Source of the DNA: Carex sylvatica
Taxonomy: Eukaryota; Streptophyta; Magnoliopsida; Poales; Cyperaceae
Direction of reading: 5' to 3'
Assembly (NCBI GenBank): GCA_964058845.1
Contig: CAXKVR010000109.1
Span: 248,001-312,000 of the forward strand
DNA: 64,000 bases
How positions within the stretch are numbered: the first letter of the stretch is position 1; the number at the start of each line of letters is the position of its first letter. The position numbers and the translations under genes are program-made. Below the pieces are notes generated by a model. The model saw only the letters and a program-made list of their open reading frames with translations. It was not told the DNA's origin and did no database searches. Positions 45,857 through 57,412 of this stretch are shown piece by piece.

Positions 45857-48527
45857 TTAGCTCATATTTCGACACTTGTTTTTCTTTCTTTCCTCACGTT
45901 TATATTCCCAAGGACTTTGTGGGTTGGAATTAGCCCAAAGTCCTTTTCTGCGTACTTGAGCCTCCACTTGCCACTGGAAAAAATAGTATATTGTCAAATA
46001 AAACTAACAAAATAATTGTTAAGAAAGATTTTTAAATTAATGCAAAAAAATAATAATATAAATGAGAAATAAGAAAAGATGTGTTCATAAATATACCCGA
46101 GCAAGCTCCTTTCACACTTCAAGTGAACAGGGATACTTTCAAGGTCACCCTTAACCATTTCACGCCTTGTTCATGTCTAAATACCCATGAACGTGGTTTA
46201 TACTACGACCTCTCCTTTTCGGTCACTTCAGGTTACTTCTTTGATTGGCATAGAAGATTACACAAAGCTTCCTTTCACATACAACTTGTAACCTCGTTTA
46301 GTTAACAACGATAGCAAACTCCCACACTCAAATAATCCTAGAAATTGCACGATGATTATTCCATTAGATAAGTTTAAGACAATGACTACATGTTTCGAAG
46401 TACATGAACCTGGCTTTACTTTAAAGAACACACACCGAAAGCACTTAACTGTGCCGACTTCAGTCAGCTATTTTTTTTCCAATCAGTCCAGCTTGAAAAC
46501 ACAAAAGGCTGAGATAACCAAACCACCTTTTGTTTCAAGTAAAATAATCAAATAAGTTACCTGAAGAAAGAGTTTGTCGAGGTACACATCCACTAAAAGA
46601 CGACCGTAAGGATCGGTGCCATATGCCACTAATTTCAATGATTTTCCACCAATTAAATTTATTAGTGCTTCCTTGGCCTCCTCTCCATAGGTCATGCCCA
46701 TTTCCGGAGCATCAACGCCCCTATACAAATTCACAACTTTTGTTTTTAATTTGCATGAAAACTTGATGAATATATGTAATGAACTCTATAAAATTTTTCT
46801 GTGTAGACAGGTTATCAAGTGACACATGATCTTCTAACATGAATATTATGCTCTCACGAGCAATGGTAAAATTGTGACACAAGTACAAGTCGTAATTAAT
46901 TAAGCTGGTCGTTTCTCATTGTTATTATTATTTACTATCATTATAATAACTATTTTTTTTGTTGTTCTTCTAATTATATAATTTTAATTATGATTATGAT
47001 TATTTACTATCATTATAATAATTAATTGTTTTAAATAACATTAATTATTATTTATTACAAATATCGTCAACAGTTTAATTATAATAGTAATTATTATAAT
47101 TTCTACTATTGTTCTTTGCATTATTGTTACTACTACAATATTTTATCCATATTTCCATAATCTAATTCTATTTAATGTTGTACTTTGGGCTTAATTCTAA
47201 CCAGTGTATTAATAATATTGAACTAAGTCAGCAGTTAAACAACATTTCGAACTAAAGCATCGAACAAAAATAGAAAATGCTTACTTTAAACGGGCTCTGT
47301 ATTCCTTTACAAGAATTTCCTCATTGCATGAACCTCTTTTAATCCTACAATTACAAAACGAAAAATAACAGTACTTCAAATATAAGCCGATATAAAATGC
47401 TTTGGTGTAGACATTAGTATTGCTCGGTAGGCAAGCTATGGTCCCAAACTATATATATACCCCACTCATTTGACAATATTTCTTCATCAAGCAAGAGTTA
47501 AGCAAGTTTTAAGCACCGTTTCAAAGATATACATGCAATATGTTGTATTTTGAATTTCAAAGATATTTTTGGTAGTATGAAGTAATCAATGATACCTGTA
47601 GCCTGCTGTATTAATTGCATCTTGTAATGCATCAGCTTTAATGAAGTCCTGAGCAGCCCGAGCTTGCATTCTTGCAATCACCATAGTATGTATCTCCCTT
47701 GGCACTATACATGGTGATCGAGGGTCAGACACATCCACATGAATGATCATGCCATCCCCATCTCCTATTAATTTTGGATTCACCTGCAATAGCATTTACT
47801 CAATTAGCCCATAAAGAGATTATAATGTGCAGCTTCCATTGGCTTTTCATCGGTTAGTGTTGGATTATGTTTTGAGAGAAAAAGAGGCTTTGTTTATAAA
47901 TCAAGACAAACATAATAAAATTACTTCAGTTAGCCACCCCTCTACAATATAACCATATCTAATGTAGGTTTAGGGTTTAGGGTTTGACGGAATAGTTGAA
48001 ATTCACATTCTTGCCAAAAAAAAAAAAAAAGTTAAAATTAGTACTTAAGATGTAGTATGATAAAATAGTGTACTCTTTTATTTTGTTTTATATATAACAA
48101 AAACAAGAAATTCGAATTTAGGAATGAAAAAATAGGAAGAATATTGAACATTCCGCCAACACATTTTGTTTTCTCTATTCTACTGAGGATATGTACTAAA
48201 TTAAATAAAAGTATTGCATGCGCGCATATGCCAACATTAAGATATGCTTTGATTAGATTAATAAAGAAGATTATTCCATGCCGGTAAACTATGTATTACA
48301 CATGCTACATATTGTGATGTTGCAAATTGTGGTTGAGATTGAGGTTGAGGCTGAAGTTGACGTTGAGATTGAGGTTGAGGCTGAGGCTGAGGTTGGGGTT
48401 GGGGTAATAGAAAATATGGTAGTAAAAATTGGTTTGGGTATACAGGGAATGAAATTTTTATGGCAGGATCTATTGCTCCCACCATTTGGCCGGATTGAAT
48501 CTGTAGAAGCTGCCTGTGTGCCATCAT
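45857..48527 (-). pseudogene. CAN-like nuclease, copy B (exon 5 deleted)
   Basis: Exons matching copy A: 48527-48282, 47783-47596, 47344-47285, 46720-46561 and 45973-45857. Coding in these is open and catalytic positions (GDGDG, RLKGVDAPE, DPYGRLL) are kept. Exon 5 (23 residues in copy A, with GHVWHYDFF and RPELA) is reduced to GAGCTTGCTCGG next to its donor at about 46098; the deletion also took its acceptor and about 170 bp in total. Skipping exon 5 would stay in phase (69 bp in copy A) but would remove conserved fold residues. In addition the exon 1 donor is GC (CCG|GCATGG) where copy A has GT. Probably non-functional or encoding a shortened protein. Confidence 0.75.
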
Positions 48528-49135
48528 TTCAATGTCTTTCACGTTTTTTCTCTTTTCTCTCTTTCACATTATTTGTTTCAAGTTAATAGAGAAAGAATTA
48601 GTATTACTCAGCACTTCATATTTATAATAAATATGGAGGTTAGACATTTATGGAAATATAATCATTTTCTTTAAAAGGAATAGGCTCCGTTTTGCTAATA
48701 ATAGCATGTCTAATTATAAAGTTAATTGTGATTAAGAATATCATCATTTCTATATATGGAAATTATGCTAAATTAAAATTAAAATAACGTTCTATTCCTT
48801 CAAAAATAGAAAGTTGAATATCGAAAGTAATGAAGGTGTATGACAAGGTGTGTAGTGTGTTATTTATAAGCCTGCCTAGCCAATTAAATTGCATGGCCTA
48901 ATATTATACTCATATCACAATAAGAATTTGGTTGTTTGACTCAAATCTTAAATGGCTCATACTATTTTACCACATAACATGACATAATGAAATTCATTCA
49001 TATCCTACACAACTCATGAGACGCAGCCAAAAAAAACAAATAGAATGGATAAAATATAATTTCACAATTATTTGAACAATATTTATTCTTTTTCTAAATT
49101 TTTCTGAAAAACATATAGTAATATAAACATATATA

Positions 49136-49358
49136 TTTTTTGGGTGGAGGTTTTATCCAAAGAATTTTGGACAAAGTCTCATCCAAAAAACAGACCTAAA
49201 CTATCCGATCTACATCAAAATTCACACAAACGGTTTAGATTATTCAAGGAGTCATTTGTATTTATTAAGTTTTAAATTTGTCAAATTGAATTTTTATGCT
49301 CGCCATGAGATTTTATCCAAAGCCCTTTAATTGGAAAAAACCCAATCCCATATTTTTT
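49136..49358. mobile_element. Insertion present only in duplication unit B
   Basis: Unit A reads ATATATATAATTTTTAATTT without interruption at the matching place; unit B carries about 220 bp between ATATATAT and ATATTTTTTTTTAATTT. The insert contains a direct pair TTTTATCCAAAG (about 49150 and 49311) and ends near AAAAAACCCAATCCC. No clear TIR; type unknown. Confidence 0.55.
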
Positions 49359-50247
49359 TTTAATTTAGGTAGGATGGAGGATGTTGAGCGCTACCTTTTA
49401 GGACCATGTGGTTTCACCCACGCTAAGTGTTTATATGACATATTTAAACAAAATTTATTAATCTACATTTCATAAGAACTTTACAATTATCTTATTTTTT
49501 ATTTAGTAATTCCTATTAATTACTAATTTTCGAAATACATTAGTTTATAAATACTCTAGATAGTTTGAATTATTTCTTATAAGTTCAATATGAGTCTCAA
49601 TATTTTATGATGACGTTATAAAAGTTTTTTTAAGTGAATATTTTACTTCATTCAAGTAAATTAATTTTTTCACATGTTTGAAAAATTACAAAATGCCCCT
49701 GTTTTTTTTTTTTTATGCTCCAACCATCAGGATTTTTGACAGTTATTATCTCTACTGAACTGTCAAGAATTTTGAGAGTCCACTAGGTATACATAAACAT
49801 CAAACATGACGGTGATCTCTCACGAAGGTGATCTCTGAAGGTGATCTTTGAAGTTTCTTCCTTTACCATATTCTTTCTTACACATTATTTATATAAACAT
49901 ATGAAATCTACGATCTTGATTTTTTTTTAAAATTTTTTAGTTCAAATGTTTTCATTTGAGCATTTAGTTTAGTGCTTTTTATATTCCGATCTAGGGTATC
50001 AAACAACAAACATATAATTTTGAGATTAATTTAGTTTAGTGTTTTCATTTTGAGAATTATATTAATCAGTAAATAGTTGTTAAAGTAATTTCAAGCTATA
50101 AATAATTTTTTTTTTAATTTTTTGTCTTATTCCTACTATATCTCTCAAATTTCATCATTATAGTACATATATGGGAACAAAAATATATCTATATAAGTAA
50201 ACAAAAGTTAGAAAAAGGTGGTGTATTTCTAGAAGTAATTTAAACAT

Positions 50248-50411
50248 CACAACAATAAGGTAGACACTTTTTGCGAGAGAAAAAATGCATTTATGACGGT
50301 ACTCCGTCGCACAAAGTACCGTCACTAATAGAAAAAGTACGTTTATGATGGTATTCTGTCGTGAAAAATAACTTTTTATTCTCGCGAAAAGTGCCTACCT
50401 TGTTGTTGTGA
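50248..50411. mobile_element. 164-bp MITE present only in duplication unit B
   Basis: Ends CACAACAATAAGGTAGACAC and GTGCCTACCTTGTTGTTGTG are inverted over about 40 bp; the inner part also pairs (GACGGTACTCCGTCG...). Unit A shows the empty site (AAACATGTAGCAT), so the insertion postdates the duplication. AT is duplicated at the junctions. Confidence 0.75.
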
Positions 50412-51317
50412 TGTAACATCTACATAAAATAATGATAGTAGTGATAGTAATGTCCAACTAACCAAGACAAATTTATTTAAAATTATAGTAATGTCTATTC
50501 ATACAACAACAAAAATATCTAATGATAAATTTAAGACGAATTTCTAAATACTAAAGTTCGACTAGTTAAATACTAAATCAAGAAATAAAATAAAATAAAC
50601 AGAAAAAGATATCAGGGTATATGGAGTAATGTGACATATATTAATTTTGGGAGAAATGTTCTAGTCCACGAATCATTATATCCGAGCACGCCCCTTAAGT
50701 AGTTTAATAGAAAAAATTTCAATGATGTCTAACTTTCATTTTTACCTCTAATATTGAAATATTTAAAGCTTTCTTTATAAGCTTTTAAAATTTTACTCAC
50801 AAACATTTAAGCTTCTATCTGAAACAATTTGAATTCTAAATCTAGATAGTTTTAACTCTTAACTACTTTTGTTTTCAAGTTAAAAAAAATATATATTTCT
50901 TTCACTCACTTTTTTTTTAATTTTTCTCTAATCATTCTTATTCATTTCTCCGACAATCCGTGATAAATTTTACAAATCTAAAAATAAGAACATTTTTATT
51001 TTATTTTATCTTCAAATAAGGTTGATGAATAAATACTTTTGAGATATTAATCAAATTTTACCCAACCCTTCTGACTCTTTTTGTCTCTTTTTCCCGATTG
51101 TTTTCTTATTTCTTCCTTAAAAGTTTTGTTTATTTTTACATACTAATCAAATTTTGTGTACACGGGAAGTTTGCAAGTTTATGATACACGGTTCTCCAAA
51201 GAAAAAAAAATGTTTTTGTTTGGAAAAACGTACTCATACAGGCAAATTTGAAAACACCAACTGTTGATTTCGCGGAAGGTTTTTATAGCCAACTTTCTAA
51301 CGGTTCCCTATTCTAAA

Positions 51318-51605
51318 TTTAACGGTAGCCTATACATTTCTAAAACAAGGAAAAAAGGGTGTGAGGCGTTTGATCCGATAATAATTCTAATCTTCAACAA
51401 CAACAATATATTTTAATTAAGATGTTACACTGATAGAAACGATACGAAATGAATATATTACATTACTACGTACAGAAATGTTCTATTCTTTGAAAGGTTT
51501 AAACCGATCTTGATCTGAAACTGACTAAACGTGTTGTGGTAAGTTAGTAAATAAGTGAAAAGCATGTTATTGAAGAAGTGTGGTTCATCTATAAGTAATG
51601 TATAG
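51318..51605 (+). repeat. Direct duplicate left of the Copia element
   Basis: Matches 56870-57150 in order: GATCCGATAATAATTCTAAT, ATATATTTTAATTAAGATGT, CGAAATGAATATATTACATT, GAACCGATCTTGATCT, AAGCATGTTAT and GAAGAAGTGTGGTTCATCTA. The Copia element landed beside or inside this tandem pair. Confidence 0.75.
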
Positions 51606-51664
51606 ATAAATACAGTGAAGATTTTTATAGACACCTATCTAACGGTTCCCTATTCTAAGTTTAA

Positions 51665-51970
51665 TGTTAAGAAAGAATAATATCAGCCTCAGAATATTAT
51701 TCATTATAGGCTAACTTAGGTAACAAATCAAGCTAGCCTCAAATTGATAGCTGTCAAGCTATAATTAGTACCCAGCTAGATTCTTGTAATTAGGTAATAA
51801 TTAGGATGTAATTAGGCAACATATTCTGCCAATGCAAAATAGGAAGTAGCCAAACGGCTAGTAGTGTAATTTAGGCTTATATATACACCCATGTACAGAA
51901 CATGTAAAAATCAGAAAAAGATAATCAAGAACAATTGTTCATCATTTTCTCTACTCTTTAAATTTCCACA
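51665..51970 (+). repeat. 5' LTR of the Copia element
   Basis: 306 bp, TGTTAAGAAAG...TTTCCACA. TATA-like TTATATATACACCC at about 51880. Same length as the 3' LTR. Confidence 0.95.
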
Positions 51971-51982
51971 TGGTATCAGAGC
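51971..51982 (+). other. Primer-binding site (initiator Met tRNA)
   Basis: TGGTATCAGAGC directly after the 5' LTR, complementary to the 3' end of plant initiator methionine tRNA. It primes minus-strand DNA synthesis. Confidence 0.95.
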
Positions 51983-52276
51983 GGGACAAATCCTGACTCA
52001 ACAAAATCCAGCTGCAGATAACAAAGAACTGCAAGCAAACCACAAAATTCACAACAGAGACTGCCCCAACTTTTCTTTGCAAAACACAGCTCTCAGTTTT
52101 TAAGCAACGGTATTTCCAGCCAATCAAGTTGACGGGTTACCTGGTGCATTTAACTTCACATCATTGAGCTAGCCGAATTCCCATAAACTAGTAAGTATCT
52201 GTTCATACCTACAAAAATCAGCAAAACATCATTCAGAAACCAGCAACCCAAAATCTGTACCAGTACCCATAAAACC

Positions 52277-52696
52277 ATGTCACAACAGTTTGATAACTCC
52301 AAACTTACAACTATAATCCTCAATGGCAACAAGAATTACATCCCTTGGTCCAGATCGGTTACAATAGGTCTTGGTGGCAAAGGGAAACTACATTTTGTCA
52401 CTGGAACCAAAGAAAGACCCCAACCAGTCAAACCAAACGAGGCAACAGCCGCAGAAACCGCACAAATAGAAGAATGGGACATCAACGATCAAATGATTAT
52501 GTCCTGGCTCCTCAGTACAATGGATCCGAAAATTTCAAATGTGTTAATGTATTCCAAATCCGCAAAAGAAATATGAGATAAGGCAAGAAGAAGGTATGGT
52601 CAAACCAAAAATTTTGCTCACATTTTTAGTATTAAACAAGAACTATCCAAAATCAGACAAGGTAATCTCAGCAACAATGAACTCGTAACTGAAATT
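52277..52696 (+). pseudogene. Copia gag, N-terminal part, with nonsense mutation
   Basis: The frame opens MSQQFDNSKLTTIILNGNKN and matches the Copia gag (UBN2-type) start, including YIPWSRSV. A TGA at 52574-52576 falls where the family has Trp (KEI-stop-DKARRRYG); the same frame continues open beyond it into the next segment. TGG to TGA is a G-to-A change, as expected from deamination of methylated cytosine on the other strand. Confidence 0.9.
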
Positions 52697-55150
52697 ATGT
52701 CAAAATGGGAGGAACTTAATATATACCTTCCACCAACCACTGACCCAAATGAAACCCAAAAAAGAGCCGAGCAAGATCTGATTTTTACCTATCTCGGAGC
52801 CCTTGACCCCAGCTATGAAGCAATCCGATCTCAAGTCTTGGCATCAGCCAAAATGCCAAGCTTTGACGATGTTGTTGCGAGAATCGAGCAAGAGCAGTCC
52901 ATGCGGTCTCTCATGAACTCGCATCAGTCCGAAACCACCGAAAACCAAGCCTTTAAGACACACCATCACCCTAACCCTAACCCTAGAGGACCGGCCAAGA
53001 CTAAGGGTGCCGCCGCTACCGACTGGTGCGACCACTGCAAGCGTGCAGGGCACAACCGAGAAGGGTGTTGGGTGCTACATCCTCATCTCAGGCCGGTGCG
53101 CAACAAAAGGGGGTGGGGAGGCGAAAAAAGGAAGGAAGTTTTCAGCGGCTTGAGCAAGGGGCCGGACCAAGTAAGTGAAGGGGTTGAACCGTTTGGAATG
53201 AGATCCGAACCAACAAAAGATAAAGGGGCTGAACTGGCTGGATCTTCTGTGGCGCCTACTGCACAGTTAGCACACCTCATGACTCAACTGAGCAGCTTAT
53301 TACAGCAACATGCTGCAGGTTCATCTAAACTTTCTATTTTTCGTACTAATTTTTGTGACATTTTAAAACAGTTAGAAAATTGTTCTCCAAAATTTGCCAA
53401 TCTCTGTCAATATAAAAAAAATTGGATTGTAGACTCCGGTGCCACTGATCATATGACTTGCAACCCAAATAAATTACAAAAAAATTCCAAATTAAAGGAA
53501 CCACAATATGTAACAGTTGCTAATGGCAACAAAACTCAAATCCTTGGAACTGGCACCACTAATCTCCTTAACAAGGATGTTAAAGATGTCCTGTATTTAC
53601 CAGATTTTAATTATAATTTATTATCAGTTAGAAAAATAACTCAAGACCTCAACTGTGATGTCATTTTCTCACCAAATAAAGTGACATTTCAGGACCGAGT
53701 CACAGGGAAGAAGATTGGTGAGGGAATTTTTAAAAACGGTCTATATTATCTTGAAGACACTATTAATAAATGCTTTGTGTCAATGAGTCCACTAGATCGT
53801 GACAAGTTACTACACTGGAGATTTGGTCATCCATCTGATCAAGTTTTAAACAAACTTTTTTGTTATAAATTAGACTCAAGTAATTGTGATATTTGTAAGT
53901 TTGCTAAACAAACTAGATTGCCTTTTTCCTCTTCTACTAGCGTATCAGAAAAATGTTTCGATTTAATTCACTCTGATGTTTGGGGACCTACTCCCGTTGA
54001 TTCATATAATAATTTCAAGTATTTTGTCACTTTTATTGATGATTATTCTCGAACTACTTGGATTTATCTTTCAAAAGAAAAAAGCGAAGTATTTTCTTGT
54101 TTTCAAGAATTTTTTAATTTTATTGCAAATCAGTATAGTGCCAAAATAAAGATTTTTCGATCAGATAATGGGACAGAATATGTCAACAAAAATTTTGCTG
54201 ATTTTTTCAACCAAAAAGGTATTCTACATCAAACCACATGTGTTAATACTCCTCAACAAAACGGAGTCTCAGAAAGAAAAAATCGTCATCTCCTTGAAGT
54301 CACTAGGTCACTGCTTTTTCAAAACAATGTTCCAAAGCTTTATTGGTCAGATGCAGTGTTAACAGCGACTTATCTCATAAACAGGTTACCCAGTATGAAA
54401 CTAAAAAATATGAGTCCCTTAGAAATTCTCAAAGGACGGAAAATAGACCTAGACCATATTCGAGTTTTTGGGTGTACATGCTTTGTACACATAAAAAGAA
54501 ATGACAAATTGGATAGGAATTCTGTCAAAACTATATTTCTAGGGTATTCTTCTGAAAAGAAAGGTTACAAATGCTATGATCCAAAAAACCACAAATTTTA
54601 CATCTCAAGAGATGTATCGTTCATTGAAAGTGAACCATATTACCAACCAAACAGACAAGTAAGCAACCACCCAACCATGTTACCTCCGAATAATTTTATG
54701 TTCCCTGAAGTAACCAATCAAGAACAGGTTGAGACTATAGAGGAAGAACAGATCGGTGAATCAAGCGCAATTTCTTCAGGGGGAGAAGAGGAAAGAGAAT
54801 CAAATGAAGAGCTTTTTCAAGAAGAGTCTGGTCAGCCAACTCAAGAAGAAACTGCCTTGAGAAGAAGGTCCACACGACAGACTCGGCCTCCTGTAAAATT
54901 GAGGGATTATGTATCCCATCAGGTAACGTATCCAATTCAAGAGTTTATCTGTTATGAAAAGGTATCTCCTGAATATCGGGCCTATTTGAGTAACATAACT
55001 AGTCAAACCGAACCAGCCAGTTTTGGTGAAGCCAATTTGGACCCACACTGGCGTAGGTCCATGCAAGAAGAACTTCATGCCTTGGAAAAAAATGACACAT
55101 GGGACATTGTCAACCTACCAAAAGGAAAAAAACCTGTAGGTTGTAAATAG
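52697..55150 (+). pseudogene. Copia gag-pol: zinc knuckle, protease, integrase, RT start
   Basis: 817 codons. Gag zinc knuckle CDHCKRAGHNREGC (about residue 111), aspartic protease WIVDSGATDH (about 245), pre-integrase HWRFGH and CDICKFAKQ, integrase catalytic residues in HSDVWGP, RSDNGTEY and NGVSERKNRH (about 424, 487 and 524), and the RT start HWRRSMQEELHALEKNDTW (about 780). It ends at TAG (55148-55150), again where Trp is expected. The sequence upstream of the first Met continues the gag frame from 52277. Confidence 0.93.
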
Positions 55151-56564
55151 GTATATAAGATCAAATACAATAGTGATGGTACAGTAGAAAGGTATAAGGC
55201 TAGGTTAGTGGCCAAGGAATTCACCCAAACTTATGGTATTGACTACCAAGAAACTTTTGCACCAGTAGCTAAGATGAGTACAGTTAGAATCTTGTTATCA
55301 GTAGCTACCAACTTAGGATGGAACCTATTCCAAATGGATGTAAAAAATGTATTTCTTCAAGGCAATCTGGAAGAAGAAGTCTATATGACTCTTCCTCCAG
55401 GTCATAAAATTACATCAGATCCATCATTGGTGTGTAAGCTAAGGAAGGCAATTTATGGGCTAAAGCAATCTCCAAGAGCATGGTATGCCAAGCTAAGCTC
55501 TTTCCTTCTACAAAATAATTTTGTTAAAAGCACAGCTGATTATTCCATGTTTATTAAACATTTTGAAAAATCAACCACCATTATCCTTGTTTATGTAGAT
55601 GACATTATCATCACTGGAAATGATAATGAAGAAATTAAAAGAGTTAAGCAATCATTGAAAAATGAGTTTGATATCAAGGATCTTGGTACACTCTCATATT
55701 TTCTTGGAATAGAAATAGCTTACTCAAGCAAAGGATTATTTCTATCCCAAAGAAAATATGTTCTTGACTTGTTAAAAGAGACTGGTAAGTTAGGAGCAAA
55801 ACCAGCCGGTACCCCAATGGAAACCAGTATTAAACTTGGACCAGAAGATGGTGAACCACTACCTGACATAGGACAATATCAGAGGTTGGTAGGAAAATTG
55901 ATATACCTTACGGTTACTAGACCTGATATTGCATTTGCAGTTAGTGTTGTAAGTCATGCATGCTCCGCGTACCAGTCACTTGAGTACCATTGATAGAATA
56001 CTGAGATATCTCAAAGGTACTCCAGGTCGAGGAATCTAGATGAAGAAAAATGTTACTAACAATGTGGTTGGTTATTCTGATGCAGATTGGGCCGGAAGCT
56101 GTGACAGAAAATCAACCACAGGGTTTTGTACGTTTGTAGGTGGAAACCTGGTGACATGGAAAAGCAAGAAGCAGAATGTTGTGGCACGATCAAGTGCAGA
56201 GGCAGAATATCGAGCCATGGCATCCACAGCAAGCGAGCTTACTTGGATCAAACACTTACTTCACGATATGAAGATAGAGTGCAAAGGAACTATGCAGATG
56301 TACTGTGACAATCAAGCAGCACGGCACATTGCATCTAATCCCGTCTTTCATGAAAGAACGAAGCATATTGAAGTTGATTGCCACTTTGTTCGAGACAAGG
56401 TGCAATCAGGAGAAATTGAGACACCATTTGTTAGAAGCCAAGAGCAACTAGCAGACATATTCACCAAAGCACTCAACAAACCAACATTTGAAAGTATACT
56501 TAGCAAGTTAGGATCAATCAATTTATTCGAGTCCAACTTGAGGGGGAGTGTTAAGAAAGAATAA
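55151..56564 (+). pseudogene. Copia reverse transcriptase and RNase H
   Basis: Frame continues after the TAG as VYKIKYNSDGTVERYKARLV. RT core FQMDVKNVFLQG and catalytic YVDD (in LVYVDDIIITGND, about 55590), RKYVLDLLKETG, then a frameshift of a few bases near 55955 (RT C-terminal MHAPRTSHL appears in another frame) and a TAG at 56037-56039. RNase H follows at 56040-56564: GYSDADWAG, RSSAEAEYRA and ELTWIKHLL. The stop codon lies inside the 3' LTR. Confidence 0.92.
56540..56548 (+). other. Polypurine tract
   Basis: GAGGGGGAG immediately before the 3' LTR; the usual plus-strand primer. Confidence 0.9.
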
Positions 56565-56854
56565 TATCAGCCTCAGAATATTATTTATCATAGGCTAACT
56601 TAGGCAACAAATCAAGCTAGCCTCAAATTGATAACTGACAAGCTATAATTAGTACCCAGCTAGATTCTTGTAATTAGGTAATAATTAGGATGTAATTAGG
56701 CAACATATTCTGCCAATGCAAAATAGGAAGTAGCCAAACGGCTAGTAGTGTAATTTAGGCTTATATATACACCCATGTACAGAACATGTAAAAATCAGAA
56801 AAAAATAATCAAGAACAATTGTTCATCATTTTCTCTACTCTTTAAATTTCCACA
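56549..56854 (+). repeat. 3' LTR of the Copia element
   Basis: 306 bp, same ends as the 5' LTR; six substitutions counted by eye between them, no indels. Confidence 0.95.
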
Positions 56855-56869
56855 TTTAACGGTAATACA

Positions 56870-57150
56870 TTTCTAAAAGAAGGAAAAAGGGGTCTGAGGC
56901 GTATGATCCGATAATAATTCTAATCTTCAACATCAACAATATATTTTAATTAAGATGTTACACTGTTAGAAACAATACGAAATGAATATATTACATTACT
57001 ACAAAAATGACCTCTTCTAATGCTATTTTTTCAATGGTTTGAACCGATCTTGATCTTAAAATGATAAACTAAACTAAACGTGTTGTGGTAAATAAGTAAA
57101 TAAGTGAAAAGCATGTTATAGAAGAAGTGTGGTTCATCTATAGGTAATGT
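56870..57150 (+). repeat. Direct duplicate right of the Copia element
   Basis: Partner of 51318-51605 (see there), continuing to GGTTCATCTATAGGTAATGT. Confidence 0.75.
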
Positions 57151-57412
57151 ATTACTTACCGATCAGTATAGAACTGCTAGAAGACATTCTTGTTTTTTCT
57201 ATTGTGTTGGTTTCTAGCGGTTGAGAATCCTTGAGGAGAGCCTTTTTTTAGCGATTAAAATATTGCAGTTATGTAGTAGTGTTCTCACGTTTTGTTTCTT
57301 CATACAATAATATAATACAAATATTAAATAGATATTTTATCATTAAACATCAACATGCTGCAATTATACAACACAACCATTTTATTTGATATTAATAAAT
57401 TGAATTTTCTCA

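Larger units (their letters stand above)
45625..51045 (-). repeat. Segmental duplication, unit B
   Basis: Partner of 39185-44775, about 5.4 kb. Differences: deletion in exon 5 of the nuclease gene, shortened ATT tract, shorter Q/P coding repeat, a 220-bp insertion at 49136-49358 and a MITE at 50248-50411 that unit A lacks. Confidence 0.85.
51665..56854 (+). mobile_element. Full-length Copia LTR retrotransposon (inactive)
   Basis: 5190 bp between TTTAA target-site duplications (51660-51664 and 56855-56859). 5' LTR 51665-51970, primer-binding site 51971-51982, gag/pol 52277-56564, polypurine tract 56540-56548, 3' LTR 56549-56854. Domain order gag, protease, integrase, reverse transcriptase, RNase H defines Copia. 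I count six differences between the 306-bp LTRs (about 2%), so the insertion is young. The reading frame is nevertheless broken by three stop codons and one frameshift. Confidence 0.95.

Noticed and set aside
51971..51982. Part of a tRNA gene
   Set aside because: It is the primer-binding site next to an LTR; no cloverleaf follows.
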